A stretch of 27,052 bases of DNA from JAQUCI01 sp964553255 (GTDB lineage: Bacteria > Bacillota_I > Bacilli_A > Erysipelotrichales > Erysipelotrichaceae), in the NCBI GenBank assembly GCA_964553255.1, contig CAZKJS010000024.1, forward strand, positions 1-27,052, given 5' to 3'. Both the position numbers and the translations under genes were made by a program. Under the pieces are notes generated by a model. That model was not told the DNA's origin. It saw only the letters and a list, made by a program, of their open reading frames with translations, and ran no database searches. Below are positions 20,893-27,052 of this stretch, piece after piece. The stretch's first letter is position 1. Each line of letters opens with the position of its first letter.

Positions 20893-22260
20893 ATGAGATC
20901 AGCAATAATAATGGCGGCCGGTAAAGGTACGCGTATGAAATCAAAGTTAGTAAAACCAATGCATAAAGTATTGGATAAACCAATGGTTGAGCACATCGTT
21001 GATAATTTACATAAGATCAATGTTGATAAGGTTGTTACCATTGTTGGTTATGGTGCTGAGATAGTTAAAGAACAACTAAAAGATAAATGCGAGTACGCTA
21101 TCCAGACAGAACTAAGTGGCACTGGTAAAGCTGTTAGTTACGCTAGCCAGTTAGCTGACTTTGAAGGATATACTTTAGTTATCAATGGGGATTGTCCCTT
21201 GATCCAGCCTGAGACTTATCAAATGATGTTTGAAGAGGTTAAAGGTTGTGGCATGGTGGTTTTATCAGCGATCTTAGAAGATCCTAAAGCATATGGTCGC
21301 ATTATTCGTGATCAAGCGGGTAACTTTTTAAAAATAGTTGAGAATAAAGATTGTGATATTAAACAGAAAGCGATCAATGAGATCAATACTGGTATTTATG
21401 CGTTTGATAATCGTTTATTATTTGAATATTTACCATTATTAAAGAATGATAATGCTCAGAATGAATATTATATTACTGATTTAGTTGATATCTTCTTGTC
21501 TTTTAATCAAAAGGTTAAAGCGGTAGTGATCGCTGATCCTGATGAAGCAATGGGGATTAATGATCGTTATGAACTTTACTTAGCAAATAAGTGGCTTCAA
21601 AACAAGATCAACTTGAACTTGATGCTAAATGGTGTTACGCTAATTGAGCCTCAGATGACTTTCATTGGAGCGGATGTTATCATCAAAGAGGATACGATCA
21701 TCTATCCTAACACTTTTATTGAAGGTAAAACAAGAATTGGCGCTAATAATGTGATCAAGACAGGTTGTTATATCTTAAATAGTGAAATTGGAGATGATAA
21801 TGTGATTGATAATGCAAGGATCACCGATTCTAAGATAGGTAATAATGTACGCTTAGGTCCTTGGATTCACTTAAGGAATAATTGTGTAATTCACGATGGT
21901 AATCGTATCGGCAACTTCGTTGAGTTTAAAAATACCGAATTTGGTGGTAATAGCAATTGTGCTCATTTAACTTATTGTGGGGATGCAGTTATAGGAAAAC
22001 ATGTTAATATTGGCTGTGGAACTGTTACGGTTAATTATGATGGGGTTAATAAATGGCGAACCATTATTGAAGATGATACCTTTATTGGCTGTAATGTTAA
22101 TTTAATTGCACCAGTCACCGTTAAGAAAAAAGCTGTAGTTGCGGCTGGAACCACCGTTACCAAAGATGTTGAAGAAGGAGCAATGGCAATAGGCAGAGCA
22201 CGGCAAGAAAACAAGTTGGGGTATGGGATCAAATACATGGACAAGGAGAAAATAAAGTAA
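20893..22260 (+). CDS. glmU: Bifunctional UDP-GlcNAc pyrophosphorylase / glucosamine-1-phosphate N-acetyltransferase
   Basis: The 455-residue enzyme makes UDP-GlcNAc for peptidoglycan. The N-terminal pyrophosphorylase has MAAGKGTRMKS (7-17), QTELSGTGKAV and NGDCPL; the C-terminal left-handed beta-helix (from ~250) has hexapeptide repeats and the acetyltransferase segment with GNFVEFKN, HLTYCGDA and NIGCGTVTVNYDG. Length equals that of the Bacillus enzyme. ATG 20893 follows GGGGG by five bases; ATG 20875 lies within the -10 box. The stop overlaps the prs start (TAATG). Its product is needed for the cell wall, so the organism is not wall-less. Confidence 0.97.
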   Translation: MRSAIIMAAGKGTRMKSKLVKPMHKVLDKPMVEHIVDNLHKINVDKVVTIVGYGAEIVKEQLKDKCEYAIQTELSGTGKAVSYASQLADFEGYTLVINGDCPLIQPETYQMMFEEVKGCGMVVLSAILEDPKAYGRIIRDQAGNFLKIVENKDCDIKQKAINEINTGIYAFDNRLLFEYLPLLKNDNAQNEYYITDLVDIFLSFNQKVKAVVIADPDEAMGINDRYELYLANKWLQNKINLNLMLNGVTLIEPQMTFIGADVIIKEDTIIYPNTFIEGKTRIGANNVIKTGCYILNSEIGDDNVIDNARITDSKIGNNVRLGPWIHLRNNCVIHDGNRIGNFVEFKNTEFGGNSNCAHLTYCGDAVIGKHVNIGCGTVTVNYDGVNKWRTIIEDDTFIGCNVNLIAPVTVKKKAVVAAGTTVTKDVEEGAMAIGRARQENKLGYGIKYMDKEKIK

Positions 22261-23216
22261 TGAATAAAGCAATAAGTGTCTTTGCATTATCAAGCAGTGT
22301 CGAGTTGGCCGATGAAATATGTAGTTATATGAATATTAATCGGGGTAAATGTAAGATTCATCATTTCGCAGATGGGGAAATCTTAATTGAGCCTGAAGAA
22401 TCAGTCAGAGGAAAACATGTATTCTTGATTCAATCAACTTGTAATCCTGTCTCCAATAATGTGATGGAACTATTGATCGCTTTAGATGCTTGTCGCAGAG
22501 CTTCAGCAGCGGCTATCACTTGTGTTATCCCTTACTTCGGTTATGCTCGTCAAGACCGTAAAGCTAGACCTCGTCAACCGATCACTGCCAGATTGATGGC
22601 TGATTTGCTTGAGATATCAGGCGCAGATCGCGTAGTCACAATTGATTTACATGCACCGCAAATTCAAGGTTTCTTTAAAATCCCAAATGATGATCTTTCA
22701 GCGGTATCGCTGTTTGGACAGTATTTTAGAGCGAAACATATTGAAGGGGAGATGGTTGTCGTTTCTCCTGATCATGGTGGTGCTACTAGGGCACGTAAGT
22801 TTGCTGAATGCTTACCAGGATCAACAGTTGCTATTATTGATAAAAGACGTATGAAACCAAACGTTGCTGAGTCGATTAATTTGATTGGTGATGTTGAAAA
22901 TAAAACCGCTATCGTAATTGATGATATTATCGATACCGGAGGTTCGCTTTTAGGTGGTGTTAAGATGCTTTATGATAAAGGTGCTAAAGATGTATATTGT
23001 TGTTGCACTCATGGTGTCTTATCGGCTAATGCAATGGAAAACATTCAAAATTCACCAATAAAAGAGATTGTCTTGACTAATACGATCGCTTTACCACCAG
23101 AAAAGAAACACCCTAAGATAAAGATATTATCGATTGCGTATATGCTAGCTAAAACAATTGAAGCTATCCAGCTTGAGACACCAGTAAGTAATATCTACGA
23201 AATGTTTAACGATTAG
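22260..23216 (+). CDS. prs: Ribose-phosphate pyrophosphokinase (PRPP synthetase)
   Basis: The 318-residue class I enzyme makes PRPP from ribose 5-phosphate and ATP. Visible motifs are FADGEI (37-42), PYFGYARQDRK (91-101), the TIDLHAPQIQGFF region (~128-139, split by HAP), SPDHGGATRA (169-178), and the ribose-5-phosphate/PRPP loop VIDDIIDTGGSL (219-230). It is coupled to glmU by a TAATG overlap with AAGGAG 11 bases upstream, as in Bacillus. Its last 11 bases overlap the end of addA on the other strand. Confidence 0.97.
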   Translation: MNKAISVFALSSSVELADEICSYMNINRGKCKIHHFADGEILIEPEESVRGKHVFLIQSTCNPVSNNVMELLIALDACRRASAAAITCVIPYFGYARQDRKARPRQPITARLMADLLEISGADRVVTIDLHAPQIQGFFKIPNDDLSAVSLFGQYFRAKHIEGEMVVVSPDHGGATRARKFAECLPGSTVAIIDKRRMKPNVAESINLIGDVENKTAIVIDDIIDTGGSLLGGVKMLYDKGAKDVYCCCTHGVLSANAMENIQNSPIKEIVLTNTIALPPEKKHPKIKILSIAYMLAKTIEAIQLETPVSNIYEMFND

Positions 23217-26200
23217 TCATATCTACAAATTCATTTAGAGTCAAGGCATAAACATATGCCTTGATTTTTAATTGGGGATAAATCGTCATGATGGCTTTTT
23301 GATATAAAGCTAATTGTTTTTGATAACGCTCTAATAAAATTTCATTAGTAACATTACGATCACTCTTAAAATCAATGATGATTGCCTCTTGATCACTTGT
23401 CGCTAAGAAATCAATGATGCCATAGATAAACTCATCATCTTCTTTGATCACAAAGGGTACTTCTTTTCTAATATCCATCAACAGACATTTTTGATATAAA
23501 GCTGAATGATTAAATGCGAGCAAATGATCACGATATGGTAATAATTCATTATCAATATATTTATCTAGTTCAGTATCTGTCCAAATAGCGTTTGGTAATC
23601 TTTCTATTAGTTCATGTAGTTTAGTACCGATTTGATCAGCTTTTAATCTTGATGATAGATCAAGAGCGAAATGATCGCTTGCTGGTTTGGTCTTTGATGG
23701 TGATGTTAGTTTGGTAGCGTTATTAATTTCACGATAACGAGGATAATTAATACTTGCTTGTTCAATCTTTGTGGTTTCATCAAAAGCCCATGGATTATCA
23801 ACGTTGATGATCTTATAAAGGTTATTTGGAATATTAGCTAGTGCTTTAAAAATCCAAGAAGTGAAGTTATTCTTCTTGAGAAAAGTAAGATCAAGCTTGC
23901 TATCTTCAATTTTAGGCATGATATCTATAATATAGAGATATTGTTGACTTCTTGTTAAAGCAACATACAGATTACGTAAACGTTCAGCTAAGTCTTCATT
24001 GAATTCTTTTTGTTTGATCGCTAGTTTGATCAAATCACTACGTTGATAACGATAAGGTTTATCGATTACTGGTAATGAAAAACCAATATCATTATGACAA
24101 AAGATCAATGAATCACTTCTTTGAGCATTAGTTCTATTGATGCTAAAGAAGAAGACATGTTTAAATTGAAGGCCCTTGGATTGGTGAATGGTCATGATCT
24201 TTACGACATCATCCTCTTCACTGATGGCTAAGGCTTCGTTTGCGTCTTTATCTTCTTGACTGTTGATCAGCTCTAAAAGACCATCAATACTGCCTGATGT
24301 AAGTTGATAGGTGCTGATAGTTTCAAATAGTAGATCGATATTGGCTTGTTGTTTCTGATTGTTTTGTAGTTCGTAGAAATCATTAACTAATAAAATAGAA
24401 GCTACTAACTCACTTAGTAAAACATTACCGTATAAGGATTTAGTTTTCATGATGCTTTTATAAACATCAGGGAAAAGATTGCTTAAGGCAATAAATAAAT
24501 CAGGATCATTCAACTTTAATAGCGCCAGTTGGTCATCAGTGAACTGATAAAACGATACTAAAACACCAAGCAAAGCTATACCATCTTCTAAGTCATTTAT
24601 TAAGCTAAGGTAATTAAGAACCGCTAGAACACCTCGTGATTTAAATAAACCAGCTGATCCCTTACCATAAACAGGGATATCACGAAATTCAAGATGTCTT
24701 CTTATGGTATCTTTTATTAAGTGAGTTGTGACTAGAATACAGATATCTTTAAATCTGACTTTATCTTTTACATGTAGTTCTTTAATCTTATAAGCGATGT
24801 AGCCAGCTTTAAGTTGATTATTGTTAGTTTTTTCTTCATCGATAATATCAAGGTAATGTAGTTCAACCGGATGATTATCAGTATGTTGTTCAATAGTTCC
24901 AACCAAACCAAGATCACTTTCATTAAAGCGATTATTAAGTTGTTTTATGTTTAAAAGTTGCTTGAATAGGGCGTTGTTAAAATCAATGATACTTTGTTTG
25001 GAACGATAATTTTCCTTTAAAAAGATAACTTCATGATTATCAGTAGGACTATTTATCAGTGCTGACATGATCATTGGTTGAGCATTACGGAAGCGATAAA
25101 TAGATTGTTTTACATCACCAACCCTAAAAACATTACTACCATTACTAACAAGATTGATTATCTTATCTTGGATAATGTTTGTATCTTGATATTCATCTAC
25201 TAATATATCATCAAAATGTTGTTTGATTTGATGGGCGATCAATGCATTATTTTCACTAAGAATCTTTAAAGCCATCATTTCCATATCATCAAAATCCATC
25301 AACTTAAGGCTTGTCTTGATAAAACTGTAATGATATATATATGCTTTGGCAAGTTTAACTAAAATATTAGCAGCAGGGTATAAAAAGTTTAAATCAGTCA
25401 GATAGATGTCTTGTGAATAAAGGTATTCACTGATAGCCTGAAAAGCACTCTCAGCAGCTGAGAGGTAATGCCGTGCATCATCGGAGCGTTTGACCGTTAT
25501 CTTTAATTTAACGTTTTCAAGGTAGGCTTTACGATAAGCTGGGTAGTCAAGTTGTGTGATAAGATCTTTTATTGAGCGCGCATGGATCAGTCGTGATTGC
25601 ATTATTGCCATTTGTGACATATCACTGATATTTGAAGCTAATAATTCTATGTTATCGAGGTATAGTTGATAATTATCAGTAAGCATTTCCCAGAAAATAT
25701 CTTTGATCACTATCGGTAACTCACTTATGCTATCAAAGCGTTCAAAGTTAGTTAATGCTTGATCAAGCCACTTATCAGAATCACCTGAGGCTAATGCCAT
25801 TTGCGCAAGTTTGATGATCGTTGATTTAATCCTTAACATTGAAGGATCATTACTAGTAGTTAAGCGATATAGTTCTTCAAACTCTGGATCACTCATCAGT
25901 TCATCTAAAGCGGCTTTTACGGCTTGTTGCTTGTAGTAGCTAGCCATTGCAGGATCAAGAATGTTGGTGGTAATGTTTTTATCTAAGCCTAGAACATAGT
26001 AATAGTTTTTAATGATATAAAGACAGAAAGAGTGAATAGTTGAGATATTAGCACTAGCAAGTAAAGCTAATTGCTTAGCGATATGATCACTAGGGTTATT
26101 TTTATAACAAGCTGTTAAACTTTTCGTTAATCGCTTTTTTATCTCATTAGCAGCAGCTTCTGTAAAGGTAATGGCTAGGATGTTTTCAACACTTATCTGG

Positions 26201-26328
26201 TCTTCAATGATACGCTTAGTTAAACGCGCTATTAAAACTGCTGTTTTACCAGCACCAGCACCAGCGCTAACAGTAATGTTTTTACCGGTAAGATTGATCG
26301 CTAAAGCTTGTTCAAGACTCCACGACAT
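23206..26328 (-). CDS. addA: ATP-dependent helicase/nuclease subunit A (AddA/RexA)
   Basis: The 1040-residue UvrD/RecB-type helicase-nuclease forms AddAB, which resects double-strand breaks for recombination. Motif Ia/I: SAGAGAGKT (21-29); motif II: DEYQDTN (~378-384); motif III area VFRVGDVKQSIYRFRNA; motif V/VI: TIHQSKGLQFKHVF and LYVALTRSQQYLY. The C-terminal RecB nuclease core has GIIDFLA and IIIDFKSDR. It is shorter than Bacillus AddA (~1230) but has every motif. The third ATG of the start cluster (26328) is chosen because AAGGAG lies nine bases upstream of it. It overlaps the end of addB by 17 bases. Confidence 0.96.
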   Translation of the reverse strand: MSWSLEQALAINLTGKNITVSAGAGAGKTAVLIARLTKRIIEDQISVENILAITFTEAAANEIKKRLTKSLTACYKNNPSDHIAKQLALLASANISTIHSFCLYIIKNYYYVLGLDKNITTNILDPAMASYYKQQAVKAALDELMSDPEFEELYRLTTSNDPSMLRIKSTIIKLAQMALASGDSDKWLDQALTNFERFDSISELPIVIKDIFWEMLTDNYQLYLDNIELLASNISDMSQMAIMQSRLIHARSIKDLITQLDYPAYRKAYLENVKLKITVKRSDDARHYLSAAESAFQAISEYLYSQDIYLTDLNFLYPAANILVKLAKAYIYHYSFIKTSLKLMDFDDMEMMALKILSENNALIAHQIKQHFDDILVDEYQDTNIIQDKIINLVSNGSNVFRVGDVKQSIYRFRNAQPMIMSALINSPTDNHEVIFLKENYRSKQSIIDFNNALFKQLLNIKQLNNRFNESDLGLVGTIEQHTDNHPVELHYLDIIDEEKTNNNQLKAGYIAYKIKELHVKDKVRFKDICILVTTHLIKDTIRRHLEFRDIPVYGKGSAGLFKSRGVLAVLNYLSLINDLEDGIALLGVLVSFYQFTDDQLALLKLNDPDLFIALSNLFPDVYKSIMKTKSLYGNVLLSELVASILLVNDFYELQNNQKQQANIDLLFETISTYQLTSGSIDGLLELINSQEDKDANEALAISEEDDVVKIMTIHQSKGLQFKHVFFFSINRTNAQRSDSLIFCHNDIGFSLPVIDKPYRYQRSDLIKLAIKQKEFNEDLAERLRNLYVALTRSQQYLYIIDIMPKIEDSKLDLTFLKKNNFTSWIFKALANIPNNLYKIINVDNPWAFDETTKIEQASINYPRYREINNATKLTSPSKTKPASDHFALDLSSRLKADQIGTKLHELIERLPNAIWTDTELDKYIDNELLPYRDHLLAFNHSALYQKCLLMDIRKEVPFVIKEDDEFIYGIIDFLATSDQEAIIIDFKSDRNVTNEILLERYQKQLALYQKAIMTIYPQLKIKAYVYALTLNEFVDMTNR
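23241..23269 (+). terminator. Rho-independent terminator of glmU-prs, inside the 3' end of addA
   Basis: TCAAGGCAT (23241-23249) and ATGCCTTGA (23256-23264) form a perfect 9-bp stem with loop AAACAT, followed by five T (23265-23269) on the plus strand. It starts 25 bases after the prs stop and lies wholly within addA coding sequence on the opposite strand. Confidence 0.85.
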
Positions 26329-27052
26329 TATCATCATCTCCTTCTTCTATGATCTTCTCTTTTTCGTAATAGCGACAGACACTTAAGTATAAACAATATT
26401 TACAAGCGCCACTAAGCGGCTTAGGAGCGATATTGCCTTGTAGTAATTCTTGCGCCAACTGACGATATAAGGTTGATAATTGCTCGTTTAACCATGTCAG
26501 ATCTTTAACATTTTTATCTGATTCATCTTTCTTGATGAAGTGCCAACCATCATACTGATGTTCTTTTTGATATTTTTCAAGCCAACTCTCTTGATCATAT
26601 TCAATAAGCGTGTGTGATTGTTTTGAAAACTTTAATGGAATTACTTCTGTTTTTCTATTATCAAAACTATAGTAATAAGCACCTTCTGGTTGTTTTTGAA
26701 GTTGTTCTTGCATTAACCATAAATAGGTTAATAGTTGTAGTTGTTGGCCATTTTCGACTTTAGTCGATTTGAGTTGATGCTCAGAGGATTTATAATCAAT
26801 GATGCGATAGTTTTCACTAGTTACATCGATTCTATCAATTATACCTTTTAAGCTAATGGTCATATCATCAAGTTTAATTTCCTTAATAAAGTCATGTTCG
26901 CTGGTTAACGGTTTAAAGTTATCAGCTTTATTTAAACGTTGCATATCATTATAACAACGAATAAACATGGTAGTGAAATTGCGCTTTAACACAGTGATCA
27001 GTTTTTGATCATAAGGATAAAGTAAAACAAGTTTAGAAAAGGCTTGATCGAT
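26312..27052 (-). CDS. addB: ATP-dependent helicase/nuclease subunit B (AddB/RexB), C-terminal part
   Basis: The last 246 residues of AddB are in the window; the frame is open to the right edge, so the gene continues outside. The RecB-like nuclease core is seen as LKGIIDRID and YRIIDYKSSEHQL, and the C-terminal Cys cluster CKYCLYLSVC provides three of the four iron-sulfur ligands of AddB-type nucleases (the first would lie outside the window). The end is acidic (EEGDDDN). Coupled to addA by a 17-base overlap. Confidence 0.93.
   Translation of the reverse strand: MDQAFSKLVLLYPYDQKLITVLKRNFTTMFIRCYNDMQRLNKADNFKPLTSEHDFIKEIKLDDMTISLKGIIDRIDVTSENYRIIDYKSSEHQLKSTKVENGQQLQLLTYLWLMQEQLQKQPEGAYYYSFDNRKTEVIPLKFSKQSHTLIEYDQESWLEKYQKEHQYDGWHFIKKDESDKNVKDLTWLNEQLSTLYRQLAQELLQGNIAPKPLSGACKYCLYLSVCRYYEKEKIIEEGDDDNVVES

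Noticed and set aside
1..27052. CRISPR array, tRNA or rRNA genes
   Set aside because: No regularly spaced short repeats, and no cloverleaf or rRNA-like sequence noticed; the only long repeat is the pair at 596 and 7113.

Overview
The window is AT-rich and uses the standard bacterial code: Trp is TGG, and TGA ends several genes, including rnmV. The housekeeping block (mnmE, tatD, a G5/YabE-like lipoprotein, rnmV, ksgA, ispE, glmU, prs, addA/addB) follows the order known from low-GC Bacillota. The sporulation and other genes that Bacillus subtilis carries among these (yabG, veg, sspF, purR, yabJ, spoVG) are absent. A reduced, probably non-sporulating low-GC Bacillota such as an Erysipelotrichia- or Izemoplasma/Acholeplasma-like bacterium fits best. 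That placement is inference; there is no rRNA in the window.

Bases 1-323 are the right end of an IS200/IS605-type element, with the tail of its Y1 transposase and its terminal hairpin. Bases 324-870 are a gene-poor stretch with decayed reading frames and the first copy of a ~140 bp direct repeat. Its second copy lies at 7113-7253, so the pair brackets a sugar-uptake island. The island holds a UTRA-only regulator that looks like the back half of a broken GntR protein, an intact GntR-UTRA regulator, and an operon for a mannose-family PTS (EIIC, EIID, EIIB, SIS-domain enzyme, EIIA), then an EamA-type transporter with no normal start codon. A TGGTATA...TATACCA operator candidate lies just downstream of the predicted promoters of both the regulator pair and the PTS operon. 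A SIS enzyme with a mannose-family PTS suggests uptake and deglycation or deamination of an amino sugar or fructosamine.

Bases 7.3-14.6 kb are a second accessory region: a WYL regulator, a soluble FtsH-like AAA+/M41 protease behind two perfect palindromes, then three separate PD-(D/E)XK-type proteins (one split by a frameshift at an A9 run, one PDDEXK_4-like, one DUF2130) and a small conserved-looking unknown. Between them lie fragments of an IS3-family transposase and of a BspA-type leucine-rich-repeat protein. This looks like a turnover zone of mobile and possibly defence-related genes; no complete known defence system is recognisable.

From 14.85 kb the window is ordinary core genome: HAD phosphatase, mnmE and tatD; a lipoprotein with its own strong promoter and terminator; rnmV-ksgA-ispE overlapping in one unit, with rnmV possibly on a leaderless mRNA; and glmU-prs. 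It ends with addA and addB on the minus strand, convergent with prs. The prs transcript terminator sits inside the 3' end of addA.
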